From Pseudorhizobium flavum (lineage in GTDB: Bacteria > Pseudomonadota > Alphaproteobacteria > Rhizobiales > Rhizobiaceae): 64,000 nucleotides of DNA. The position numbers and the translations under genes are program-made. Shown in pieces: positions 26,059 through 34,168 of the stretch (positions within the stretch are counted from its first letter, which is position 1; each line of letters begins with the position of its first letter). Under the pieces are notes generated by a model, which did not search any database, was not told the origin of the DNA, and saw only the letters and a program-made list of their open reading frames with translations. Where the stretch lies: the NCBI RefSeq assembly GCF_902502825.2, contig NZ_LR723670.1, forward strand, positions 1,860,001 to 1,924,000, in the 5' to 3' direction.

Positions 26059-26988
26059 ATGCTGATGCGCCGACGAGACTTCCTGTGTGCGACCGCCGCA
26101 GGCTTCTTGATGAGCAAGGCGAACGCCGGCGCAATGCGTGCCCCCGCTTCGGGCGACGAGCTCGCGTTGCTCGCCATCGGCGATTGGGGCGATCCTGACC
26201 ATCATGATGCCGCGGAGCGCGTCGCGCAGGCGATGGCCGAGACAGGTCGGGAAACCAACGTGCAATTCGTCCTGACACTCGGGGACAACTTCTATCCTGG
26301 AGGCGTATCCGGCGCCGATGATCCGATCTGGACGACCGTCTTCGAAGAGACCTATTCAAGAGCAGCGTTGGACGTTCCGTGGTATGCCGTGCTCGGGAAC
26401 CACGATCACAAGGGCGATTCACAGGCACAGATTGACTATACCAGGCGCAACCCGCGCTGGAACATGCCGAAGCCCTACTACGCATTGCACCGCGAGTTCT
26501 CGGGCGTTGCTGCCGACTTCCTCTTCATCGACACGACGCCCATCGCCGATGCTCCCTGGTGGCGGACGCTCGTGTGGAGCGATCCGTCCGTGACAGGGCA
26601 ACTACGCTGGCTGGAGCAGGAACTCCAACGAAGCACCGCCCGGTGGAAGATCGTCGTCGGCCACCATCCCGTCTATTCCGGCGGCTCACACGGCAGCACC
26701 GAAGCCCTGGTCGACGTCCTTCCCCCGCTGTTCGAGCGGTACGGCGTCCAGTTATATATCAACGGCCACGACCATGACCTGCAGCACATCAAAAGGGCGG
26801 GCACTTCGTATGTGACCTCGGGTGCCGCTGCCAATACGCGGGAGGTCCAGCCGATCGACGGGACGCTCTTCTCTGCGGCCAAGCTGGGATTCCTGCTTGT
26901 TCGTCTGTCACCAAAGACCATCACGCTGGCCTTCATTGGCGATAGGTCTGAAATGCTCTACGAGACGTCGATCGGTCCAGAGACCTAA
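26059..26988 (+). CDS. Tat-exported metallophosphoesterase (tartrate-resistant acid phosphatase-like)
   Basis: 309-residue calcineurin-fold phosphatase. A twin-arginine signal MLMRRRDFLCATAAGFLMSKANA leads it to the periplasm already folded. All metal motifs are present in order: IGDWGD, TLGDNFYPGG, VLGNHDHKGD, VVGHHPVYSGG and NGHDHDLQH. This pattern matches the type 5 (purple) acid phosphatases, which release phosphate from esters with a di-iron centre. The ATG at 26059 follows AAAGGGA; an ATG at 26035 is also in frame but weaker. It is divergent from eptA and has no obvious operon partner. Confidence 0.88.
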   Translation: MLMRRRDFLCATAAGFLMSKANAGAMRAPASGDELALLAIGDWGDPDHHDAAERVAQAMAETGRETNVQFVLTLGDNFYPGGVSGADDPIWTTVFEETYSRAALDVPWYAVLGNHDHKGDSQAQIDYTRRNPRWNMPKPYYALHREFSGVAADFLFIDTTPIADAPWWRTLVWSDPSVTGQLRWLEQELQRSTARWKIVVGHHPVYSGGSHGSTEALVDVLPPLFERYGVQLYINGHDHDLQHIKRAGTSYVTSGAAANTREVQPIDGTLFSAAKLGFLLVRLSPKTITLAFIGDRSEMLYETSIGPET

Positions 26989-27014
26989 ACATCCAAGCCT
27001 GATATCGTCATACT

Positions 27015-27166
27015 TGACCTTGGGCGTAGAAGGCCGGGCTTGAAACCACTCACCGCGGAGATATCGAGGAAGCCTTGGACGACGACGGGTTCAGCATGCG
27101 GGAGAGCGACAGGCCGAAACCGAAGGCAATGCCGGAGGCGAGAGCAGCACCGACTTGGTAAAACCG
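27015..27166 (-). pseudogene. DUF6691/YeeE-YedE half protein, N-terminal remnant
   Basis: One frame gives YQVGAALASGIAFGFGLSLSRMLNP and the next frame PVVVQGFLDISAVSGFKPGLL, together the N-terminal third of a DUF6691 protein (sulfur-compound transporter half). A frameshift lies near 27089 and no start codon remains in front. It follows the YeeE/YedE C-terminal remnant on the same strand, the usual gene order of this pair. Confidence 0.7.
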
Positions 27167-27168
27167 AT

Positions 27169-27345
27169 TTATAAACCAAGACGTCGCAGAAGGGTGACGG
27201 CCATCACGCCGGCCGTGAGGTGGCAACAGCCGCCATAGACCGCGCTGACAGACGCGCCAGCCCGATGACACCGTGCCCGCTGGTGTAACTCAATCCTACG
27301 CGTAGGCCGAAATCGACAAGCAGTCCGGCGACTGACCCCAACTGC
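27169..27345 (-). pseudogene. YeeE/YedE family sulfur transporter, C-terminal remnant
   Basis: Minus-strand reading [38 protein letters not shown], a frameshift, then [16 protein letters not shown] and TAA at 27169-27171. This is the C-terminal end of a YeeE/YedE permease (YTSGHGVCGLSRLSxRS is the family block). The N-terminal half is absent. Together with the DUF6691 and TauE/SafE remnants it points to a lost sulfur-compound transport locus. Confidence 0.75.
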
Positions 27346-27527
27346 CGATCCTGCACAGGTTTGGGTTACGGACGGTAGAAGGGATCAATCAGGAGCGACA
27401 CGCCTTGAAGGCTCAGAGGAGACTTCGACCCCAAGGGCAGCAAAGCTTGATACCGTCTGAATGGCCGTCGGCATCCGACGCAACACATGAGGCGGGCAGC
27501 CCTGGAGCTGCTACAATAAGTAAAGCC
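27346..27527. other. Short non-coding stretch after the second histidine kinase
   Basis: Nothing recognised. An open frame on the plus strand from 27405 is antisense to the kinase gene and has no family features. Confidence 0.4.
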
Positions 27528-28895
27528 TCAGACAACAAACGACGCTCTTGCAACAAACCAGCGAGCACCTCTTTGGAAGGACAGGCTTCCGTCAAGGCGA
27601 TCGAGCGCCATCTGGACGATGGACAATCCGAGGCCACTTCCATGTCCGTGCGCCTTCGATCCTCGGAAGAAGCGTTCCGTGACGCGCTTCTCGTCCTCCT
27701 GCGAGATTCCTGGCCCTTGGTCCATTATTTCAACGCAGACTTCGTCATACCTTGCCGTAACGCGGCACCTGACTTCCCCGCCCTTCGGAGAATGCTGGAT
27801 GGCATTTTCAAGCAGATTGCGGATCGCCAGACGAACAAGGATCTTGCGACCTCGGATGTGGGTGGGCGGCTGAGCCTGATCTGCAAGTTCCATCGCCACG
27901 TGAACCTCATTTACTGAGAGCTGCGTCTCCAACTCTGAGGCGACTTCCCCGACAAGGACCGCGATATCCACCTCCTCATCGTTCGCGTTTCCTTGGATCG
28001 CATCCAGGGCGGCAAGATCGATGAGTTGCCGCACCATTCGGCTGGTTCGGTCGACGCTTGTGGAAATGCGGGCCAGTGCGTCGCGCTGGATGGTGGGGTT
28101 GTCGGTTCGAAGAGCGACCTGCGCCTGTGTCTTCAGCCCCGCAAGTGGTGTCTTCAGTTCATGCGCGGCATAGGCAGTGAAGCTCCGCTCTCGGTCCCGC
28201 GCTTCGGCCACGCGACCGAAAAGGCTGTTCAATGCGCGAATGACGGGACGCACTTCGCGCGGGGCGGAGCCGGCATCCACCGGATGAAGTTCGGATGCCG
28301 AACGGCCAGCCAGCCCTTCGGCAATGCGGGTGAGCGGAGCAAGGCCGCGACCAACGCTCAGCCAGATCAGTGCCGCCAGCACGGGGAGAATGGCGATGCC
28401 TGGCAGGAGGAGCCCCTTGATGACATCGCCGATCAGCCGCTCTCGGATTTCGAGACTGTCGCCAACCAGCACGCGCACGCCAAGGGAGGGATTGACGACT
28501 GCATAGACACGCCACCGCTCGCCGTCGATCTCGGTCTCTTCGAAGCCATTCGTGTGACTGGCGAGGGAAGTTGCAGGCGCACTCTCCGAACGGCTGACAA
28601 GGCTACCCTGCAGCGACCAGATTTGGCAGGAGAGTTGGCGGCTGTAGCTGCCGCCGGCTTGCTCAAATGGTGCAGGTGGGGCGCTCGCGGTTGCCGCGCT
28701 CGCTGCAGCAGCAGGATCGATCCGGTGATCGGTGATCAGCGAACTTACCATGCGTGCCGCTTCCATCAGGCGGGCGTCGAGGACGCGCTCGACCTCGGCC
28801 TGGGTGCTGGCGTAGATCCAGGCAGCGGCGAAGAGCCACACGGCGCCGGTGGTTGCAAGCAGGATCGCAAACAGCCTGATCCGTATGGAGTTCAT
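27528..28895 (-). CDS. Sensor histidine kinase, QseC-like (system 2)
   Basis: 455-residue inner-membrane kinase. Membrane segments lie at about residues 8-28 and 161-182, with a ~130-residue periplasmic sensor between them. A HAMP-like linker follows (LAPLTRIAEGLAGRSASEL), then His245 in AAHELKTPLAGLKTQAQ, the N-box NLLENAIQHSPKGG and G-boxes DQGPGISQED and GSGLGLSIVQMAL. The ATG overlaps the stop codon of the response-regulator gene (ATGA). It is distinct from the kinase at 19737, with different sensor domain and length. The signal is unknown; the divergent thiol-redox operon suggests envelope or metal/redox stress. Confidence 0.92.
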   Translation of the reverse strand: MNSIRIRLFAILLATTGAVWLFAAAWIYASTQAEVERVLDARLMEAARMVSSLITDHRIDPAAAASAATASAPPAPFEQAGGSYSRQLSCQIWSLQGSLVSRSESAPATSLASHTNGFEETEIDGERWRVYAVVNPSLGVRVLVGDSLEIRERLIGDVIKGLLLPGIAILPVLAALIWLSVGRGLAPLTRIAEGLAGRSASELHPVDAGSAPREVRPVIRALNSLFGRVAEARDRERSFTAYAAHELKTPLAGLKTQAQVALRTDNPTIQRDALARISTSVDRTSRMVRQLIDLAALDAIQGNANDEEVDIAVLVGEVASELETQLSVNEVHVAMELADQAQPPTHIRGRKILVRLAIRNLLENAIQHSPKGGEVRCRVTARYDEVCVEIMDQGPGISQEDEKRVTERFFRGSKAHGHGSGLGLSIVQMALDRLDGSLSFQRGARWFVARASFVV

Positions 28896-29554
28896 TCTGC
28901 ACCCCTCAATCGATAGCCTGCGCCACGCACGGTCTCGATGAAGTTCGCGCCGAGCTTGGTCCGCAGCTTGTGGACGTGAACCTCCACCGTATTGCTCTCG
29001 ACTTCCTCCTGCCAGCCGTACAGCTTCTCTTCCAGGGTCGATCGGGAAAGGATGACGCCTGGCGCCTCCATCAACGCCTGCAGGATCACGAATTCGCGCC
29101 GCGATAAGGAAATTGCAGTACCGGATCGCGATGCAGACATTCGCGCCGGGTCAAGGCTTACGTTCTTCCACTCGAGAAGCCCCTTCGCCCTGCCATGACC
29201 GCGGCGCACGATCGCTCTTAGCCGTGCTCCGACCTCGTCGAGATCGAAGGGCTTGCCGAGATAGTCGTCGGCTCCGGAATCCAAGCCAACGATACGGTCG
29301 GCAACCTCGTCCTTGGCCGTCAGGAGGAGGACGGGCGTGCGATCCCCGGACCGGCGCATCCTTGCCAGGACGTCCAGGCCTGATCCGTCCGGGAGCATGA
29401 GGTCCAAGATGACGGCATCGAATCTGTCGGCCTTGATTGCAGCGTCGGCATCGGCAATCGATGTCACCGCGTCGAGCGTAAAGCCGCACATCTGCAACCC
29501 GACCTTCAGGCCGTCCAGCAGGATCTCGTCGTCTTCAACCACAAGCAGGCGCAT
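28892..29554 (-). CDS. OmpR/PhoB-type response regulator, QseB/PmrA-like (system 2)
   Basis: 220-residue response regulator starting MRLLVVEDDEILLDGLKV. The receiver carries phosphoacceptor Asp51 (VILDLMLPDGSG) and Lys in DDYLGKPFDLDE. The DNA-binding domain has LSRREFVILQALMEAPG and SNTVEVHVHKLRTKLG...VRGAGYRLRG. The start at 29554 was chosen over an earlier in-frame codon at 29587. A perfect CTTAAG-N5-CTTAAG site lies about 41-57 bp upstream, in the gap to the divergent dsbD; this is the binding pattern of PmrA/QseB regulators, so autoregulation and control of dsbD are likely. Confidence 0.93.
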   Translation of the reverse strand: MRLLVVEDDEILLDGLKVGLQMCGFTLDAVTSIADADAAIKADRFDAVILDLMLPDGSGLDVLARMRRSGDRTPVLLLTAKDEVADRIVGLDSGADDYLGKPFDLDEVGARLRAIVRRGHGRAKGLLEWKNVSLDPARMSASRSGTAISLSRREFVILQALMEAPGVILSRSTLEEKLYGWQEEVESNTVEVHVHKLRTKLGANFIETVRGAGYRLRGAE

Positions 29555-29594
29555 TGCATCCTCATTGACTTCGCAACCTCCCTGCACCCGTCAC

Positions 29595-29611
29595 CTTAAG
29601 GCTGCCTTAAG
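29595..29611. promoter_or_regulatory. PmrA/QseB-type box (CTTAAG-N5-CTTAAG)
   Basis: Two identical hexamers CTTAAG (29595-29600 and 29606-29611) separated by GCTGC, matching the PmrA-box pattern YTTAAK-N5-YTTAAK. It sits midway between the starts of the response regulator (29554, minus) and dsbD (29646, plus). Confidence 0.75.
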
Positions 29612-29645
29612 GTTGGGAGGAGAGACCGCCGCTCCAACTCACGCA

Positions 29646-31499
29646 ATGGAGCGGATCTTGCGTTTCTTCCTGTCGGTTTCAGGTTTCATCATGACCTTGG
29701 CCGTGTCTGCGATGGCGTCTGCCATCGAACCGCCACTGCCCATGGATCAGGCATTCCGCATGGAGGCCCGACGCGACGGTCCTGACATCGCAATAAGATG
29801 GCAGCTTGAGGACGGCTACTACCTCTATCGGGATTACCTCAGCGTGACGGGCGCCGACAGCAAGTCCGTTGAGATGGAGACTCCACCTGGCATCATCAAG
29901 GAAGATCCCGGATACGGAAGCACCGAGGTCTACTATAACTCGACAACGGCAGCGATTGCGGGGCCGGTCAGTGGCTCCTTGAAGGTCACCTACCAGGGCT
30001 GCCAGGACGGCGGGCTCTGCTATCCTCCTAGAACCGTCGATATCGACACGGCGGGACTTCCGTCCACATGGACATCAAAGACGCCCGAACCTCAAGCTGC
30101 ACTTCAATCGCAGGCAGCCTTTCCTCTGGTGTCCAAGGCCGCGCCGGTCCCCGCCGACAGTCCCAGCATCCGTATCTCGGACCAGTCTACCGACGGAGTA
30201 GTCGGCTCTCTCCTGAACCGCGGCGGTGTGCTCTTCCTGATTGCCGGCTTTCTGGGCCTCGGCATGTTGCTGGCCTTCACGCCATGCGTCTTTCCCATGT
30301 ACCCCATCCTGGCCGCGACGCTGTCGCGGGAGGGCGAGAGTCTCACTGCCGGACGCGGTTTCGCCCTGTCACTGACCTACGTCCTTGCTCTTGCGGCGGC
30401 ATTCAGTCTCTTCGGTGTCGTCGCCGCATGGTGGGGCCAGAGCTTCCAGATCGCCCTGCAGTCGACCACTGCGACCTTCGTCGTCGCCGCCATCTTTGTT
30501 GCTCTGGCAGTCTCCAGTTTTGGGCTCTTCGAACTCCAGCTGCCGTCTTTCCTCACGAACCGACTTGCACGGCGCCGTGGTCCCGGGGGTTCATTGGTGT
30601 CTTCGGCAGCACTCGGATTTTCCTCTGCTTTGGTCATAGGTCCTTGCGTCACGGCTCCGCTTGCGGGCGCGCTTCTCTACATTGCGCAGACCGGAGATGT
30701 CGTTCTCGGCGCAACAGCTCTCTTCGCACTCGGCGTCGGCAAAGGTATCCCCCTGATCCTGATCGGAACCTTCGGGTCGGGCCTGCTTCCGCGCGCGGGC
30801 CAATGGATGGAGCGCGTCCGGCAGGTGTTCGGCTTCCTTTTTCTCGCGACCGCCGTATGGCTCGTGGATCGTCTGCTGCCTGCCGGAACTGGTCTTCTGC
30901 TGTGGTCGGTTTTGGCGATCACCTTTGCCGTCTTCATCGGAGCCTTCGATCAGACGGGACCCGAGGCCGGCGGAGCTCAGCGGCTCGCCAGATCCGCGGG
31001 CATGTTGGCGGGTCTCTACGGCGTCATGTTGGGAATTGGTGGCCTCTCGGGCGCAACGGATCCTCTGAAGCCTCTTGCGACGATCGCTGTCGCGCGCTCT
31101 GGAGACGCTATGCCCGCGAAAACGATCCGCAAGGACTCCTTCCAGTCCGCTAGCTCTGCAGCCGATCTGTCTTCAATCCTTGACGCCGATGGGGCCGGTG
31201 CTCCCTCGCTTGTCTACTTCACGGCCGACTGGTGCGTCACCTGCCGAGTGATTGAGCGGTCCGTTTTTCCCGACCCGACCGTGGCTGACGCGCTGGACGG
31301 CATCCGCCTGATCTCCGTGGATCTCAGCGAGGTCAATGAGGCCAACCGAACGCTGATGAAGGAGCTTCAGGTTGTCGGGCCGCCGACGATGCTGTTTCTC
31401 GATGGCAACCACAATGAGATTGCCGACAGCAGGCTGGTGGGCGAGATTACCGCGAAGACCGTCGCGGCGTCCGCGTCAGCCGTCAAGGGTGCGCCCTGA
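29646..31499 (+). CDS. dsbD: Thiol:disulfide interchange protein DsbD
   Basis: 617-residue three-domain DsbD, which carries electrons from cytoplasmic thioredoxin to periplasmic thiol proteins. Signal peptide MERILRFFLSVSGFIMTLAVSAMASA; alpha domain with Cys119 and Cys125 (YQGCQDGGLCYPP); membrane beta domain with eight segments and cysteines in FTPCVFPMYPI and VIGPCVTAPLAGA; C-terminal thioredoxin-like gamma domain with Cys530-Cys533 (DWCVTCRVIE). The frame is open upstream, but the ATG at 29646 gives a proper signal peptide. It is the first gene of a four-gene operon and its stop overlaps the next ATG. Confidence 0.95.
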   Translation: MERILRFFLSVSGFIMTLAVSAMASAIEPPLPMDQAFRMEARRDGPDIAIRWQLEDGYYLYRDYLSVTGADSKSVEMETPPGIIKEDPGYGSTEVYYNSTTAAIAGPVSGSLKVTYQGCQDGGLCYPPRTVDIDTAGLPSTWTSKTPEPQAALQSQAAFPLVSKAAPVPADSPSIRISDQSTDGVVGSLLNRGGVLFLIAGFLGLGMLLAFTPCVFPMYPILAATLSREGESLTAGRGFALSLTYVLALAAAFSLFGVVAAWWGQSFQIALQSTTATFVVAAIFVALAVSSFGLFELQLPSFLTNRLARRRGPGGSLVSSAALGFSSALVIGPCVTAPLAGALLYIAQTGDVVLGATALFALGVGKGIPLILIGTFGSGLLPRAGQWMERVRQVFGFLFLATAVWLVDRLLPAGTGLLLWSVLAITFAVFIGAFDQTGPEAGGAQRLARSAGMLAGLYGVMLGIGGLSGATDPLKPLATIAVARSGDAMPAKTIRKDSFQSASSAADLSSILDADGAGAPSLVYFTADWCVTCRVIERSVFPDPTVADALDGIRLISVDLSEVNEANRTLMKELQVVGPPTMLFLDGNHNEIADSRLVGEITAKTVAASASAVKGAP

Positions 31500-32314
31500 T
31501 GAATGCGGTGTCATTCGGTCCCTTTGCCTTCGATGCAGAGCGCTTCGCGGCCATCGCGGGCACGGTCGTATTCCTAGCCGTGGCGTCCATTCTTGCTCAC
31601 CGGGTCGACGACAGACTTGGGCGTTGGTCGTCGTGGACGGCGCTCGTGGGGTTGGTGGCGGCACGCCTGGGGCATGTCCTGCAGCATCTTGGCAGTTTCA
31701 TCCCCGAGCCATGGCGGGTGCTTGCGGTATGGCAGGGCGGCTTTTCCTGGAGCGGAGGCGTTGCAGGCGTGGCCCTGATGCTGGTCGTGCTGTTCCTGAA
31801 GGGGCGGAAAATCATCGGGTGGGCTGCGGCAAGCGTTGTTGCAGGCGTTATTGCGACCGCGGCGACCTTGGCATTGACCTCTTCGGGCACCCAGGTTCCG
31901 CCTCTCACGTCCATTTTCCGTTCCCTCACCGGAGCCGAAACCACGATCGGTACCAACGGTCGTCCTACGGTTCTGAACCTATGGGCGACATGGTGCCCGC
32001 CATGTCGCCGCGAGCTGCCGATGATGGCGGAACTCGCTGCCAGTACGGCCGATGTCGACTTTGTCTTCGCAAACCAGGGAGAGCCGTCGGCAAAGATCGC
32101 TGACTACCTCCGGAGCGCGAACCTCAAGCTGCCGCAGGCGGTGCTCGATCCCCAGCTCCTGCTCAGCCGCCATTATTCGGCCGTCGGCCTGCCCGCGACA
32201 CTCTTTCTAGCAGCCGATGGCACGCTTTCCGGCTCCCACCTGGGGGAGATCTCCCGCGAGGTTCTCGCGCAGAAGATCCAGGAACTCAAATCTGAAGAAG
32301 GAATATTCGAATGA
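31499..32314 (+). CDS. Membrane-anchored TlpA-like thioredoxin with an Lgt-like membrane half
   Basis: 271-residue two-part protein. Residues 1-125 hold three or four membrane segments; the stretch [36 protein letters not shown] resembles the Lgt (prolipoprotein diacylglyceryl transferase) core. Residues 140-265 are a periplasmic TlpA/ResA-type thioredoxin domain with Cys166-Cys169 in [14 protein letters not shown] and cis-Pro in VGLPATLFL. It is probably a reductant-dependent thiol reductase fed by DsbD. The Lgt-like part appears too short for transferase activity, so it may be only an anchor. The ATG overlaps the dsbD stop (TGATG) and its end overlaps the next gene (ATGA). Confidence 0.85.
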   Translation: MNAVSFGPFAFDAERFAAIAGTVVFLAVASILAHRVDDRLGRWSSWTALVGLVAARLGHVLQHLGSFIPEPWRVLAVWQGGFSWSGGVAGVALMLVVLFLKGRKIIGWAAASVVAGVIATAATLALTSSGTQVPPLTSIFRSLTGAETTIGTNGRPTVLNLWATWCPPCRRELPMMAELAASTADVDFVFANQGEPSAKIADYLRSANLKLPQAVLDPQLLLSRHYSAVGLPATLFLAADGTLSGSHLGEISREVLAQKIQELKSEEGIFE

Positions 32315-33006
32315 CACCTTCCCGAGCGGCCTCTCTGTGGCGAAGGTTGACGGCCTCGCTTTTCGTCATGGGCCTGGTTGCCTGCGCGCAGACCGCCCCG
32401 GAGCCACCAAAGGTCGAAGGGCCAAAAGTGGATCCGTCACTGGCGAGGATGTACGCGCCGATCCGGGATGGGGACGAGACAATTCCTGGGGTCGACGTCT
32501 CCAAGATGGATCCGAAAAACGTCCGGCAGGTGGTCGACTACAAGACCGGTTATCCGGCGGGCACGATCGTAGTCGACCCCTATTCCCGGTTTCTCTACCT
32601 CGTCATGGAGAACGGCAAGGCGATGCGTTACGGCGTCGGCGTCGCCAAGGCTGGCATGGAGTTCGAGGGCGAGGCTGATATCTCCCGGAAGGCGCAGTGG
32701 CCGGGCTGGGTGCCCACCCAGAACATGATCAAGCGCGATCCGGAACGCTACGGCCCTTTGGCATCGGGCCTGGAGGGGGGCATCAAGAACCCTCTGGGAG
32801 CGCGTGCCCTGTACCTCTACCAGGGCGGCAAGGACACGCTCTATCGAATCCACGGGACCAATGAGCCCTGGAGTATTGGCAAGTCCGTCTCGTCCGGCTG
32901 CATCCGGCTGCTGAACCACGACATCATCGACCTGCACCGCCGTGTCCCGAAAGGATCGAAGGTGGTCGTGCTCGGCCCCGAAGAATCAGGAAAAGGAGAA
33001 ATGTGA
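32311..33006 (+). CDS. L,D-transpeptidase (YkuD domain) lipoprotein
   Basis: 231-residue enzyme that makes 3-3 peptidoglycan cross-links or attaches proteins to peptidoglycan, using a catalytic cysteine. The N-terminus has a lipobox LVAC with Cys25, so it is probably a lipoprotein. The YkuD domain spans about residues 80-220 with the catalytic set [24 protein letters not shown] (His, then Ser-x-Gly-Cys). It is embedded in a thiol-redox operon, and the catalytic Cys may need to be kept reduced by the DsbD/TlpA proteins. A decayed paralogue lies 0.7 kb downstream. Confidence 0.92.
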   Translation: MTPSRAASLWRRLTASLFVMGLVACAQTAPEPPKVEGPKVDPSLARMYAPIRDGDETIPGVDVSKMDPKNVRQVVDYKTGYPAGTIVVDPYSRFLYLVMENGKAMRYGVGVAKAGMEFEGEADISRKAQWPGWVPTQNMIKRDPERYGPLASGLEGGIKNPLGARALYLYQGGKDTLYRIHGTNEPWSIGKSVSSGCIRLLNHDIIDLHRRVPKGSKVVVLGPEESGKGEM

Positions 33007-33007
33007 G

Positions 33008-33619
33008 ATGATTACCCGCAGGAACCTGCTTGCTGTCACCGCTGGCGCCGCTGCTTTCGGTGCCATGCCGCCGCGCCTGGCCTTCAGCCAGGAAATCACC
33101 GAGAAAACGGTCTTTTATGATCCCGACGCGCCTGTCCTCGGCAACCCCAAGGGAGACGTCACGGTCGTCGAGTTCTTCGACTACCAGTGCCCCTACTGCA
33201 AGAAGATCCACCCAATGCTGGAAAAGGTCGTTCGCGATGACGGCAATGTCCGGCTCGTGCTGAAGGACTGGCCCGTATTCGGAGGCGCATCGGTCTTTGC
33301 TGCCCAGGCCGTTCTTGGAGCCGCGCAGATCGGCAAGTACGAACCAGCCATGGAAGCGCTGATGAAGACGACCGGAAAGCTCACGGAAGAAGTCGTCGAA
33401 AAGACCCTGACAGGCGCGGGCCTTACCATGAAGGAGATCGCGGCCGCCGTGAACGAACACAGCGCCAAGATCTCCGGTCTGCTCGATCGCAACTACAATC
33501 AGGCACTGGCCTTCAACTTCGCAGGCACGCCCTCCTTCGTCATCGGCCGGACGACCTTTGCCGGCGTCCTCGACGAGAAAGGGCTGAAGGAAGCGATCGC
33601 GGAGGCACGGGCGGCTTGA
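33008..33619 (+). CDS. DsbA-family periplasmic thiol-disulfide oxidoreductase
   Basis: 203-residue protein with a twin-arginine-like leader MITRRNLLAVTAGAAAFGAM. The DsbA/thioredoxin fold carries Cys61-Cys64 in FFDYQCPYCKKIHPML; the cis-Pro loop is FAGTPSFVIGR. The CPYC active site and KKxHP follow-up resemble ScsC/Com1-type DsbA proteins. The ATG at 33008 overlaps nothing but lies only 1 nt after the L,D-transpeptidase stop. It completes an operon that has both a reducing branch (DsbD, TlpA) and a DsbA-like partner, as in copper-tolerance scs loci. Confidence 0.92.
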   Translation: MITRRNLLAVTAGAAAFGAMPPRLAFSQEITEKTVFYDPDAPVLGNPKGDVTVVEFFDYQCPYCKKIHPMLEKVVRDDGNVRLVLKDWPVFGGASVFAAQAVLGAAQIGKYEPAMEALMKTTGKLTEEVVEKTLTGAGLTMKEIAAAVNEHSAKISGLLDRNYNQALAFNFAGTPSFVIGRTTFAGVLDEKGLKEAIAEARAA

Positions 33620-33689
33620 GCTGGGAAGCTGCCGTTGAATCAACAGAGAGTACCAACATGGCATACGACATCGAACCGAGAAGTGCCTG

Positions 33690-33919
33690 TTCAACCGGAG
33701 GCCGGATTGGCGCAGGCTTGCCTCTACATCCATGAAAACGGAAAGGGCACGTGCCACCGGATCGACGGCACGCCGGAGGCCTTCAACGTCGGAAAGGCCG
33801 TCTCCTCTGGATGCATACGGCTCATCAATCAGGACGCGATACATCATCACAACGAGGTAAGCGATGGTCGCCGGATCGTCGCCATCCCCCACCCGATGAA
33901 GCATGTGCTTGTCGGTTGA
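33690..33919 (+). pseudogene. Decayed second L,D-transpeptidase (YkuD), C-terminal remnant
   Basis: The frame reads [53 protein letters not shown]. It matches the last third of the YkuD enzyme next door ([40 protein letters not shown]). The catalytic His of IHGT is Asp here (IDGT), although SSGCIR remains. The N-terminal two thirds and any export signal are missing. A 94-codon open frame from 33635 could still be translated, but activity is unlikely. Confidence 0.75.
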
Positions 33920-34168
33920 ACGTTAGGCAGACCCGCACGTGGCCTCATGAGCGGGTTCGCTGCGATCCGGGGTCAAAGATGGCGCGTCCGGCTCGCCTCG
34001 CGGCGGAAGATGTCCCTTGGCGAGATCTGAATGACTAAAGCATCCCTACCGGGAGATGTCACAGACGACCTTGGATGGTGAGGCGGGAGGCCCTTGCCTC
34101 CGAGAGATCCAAACCAGGCTTCTATGTCGTAGCTGACGGAGTGCGATATTGGGAGGATGTGTATCTGC
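33920..34168. other. Non-coding stretch before the MgtC-like gene
   Basis: About 250 bp with no gene recognised on either strand. Confidence 0.45.

Noticed and set aside
27405..27917. A 170-codon plus-strand frame
   Set aside because: It lies mostly opposite the C-terminal ATPase domain of the second histidine kinase and has no family features.
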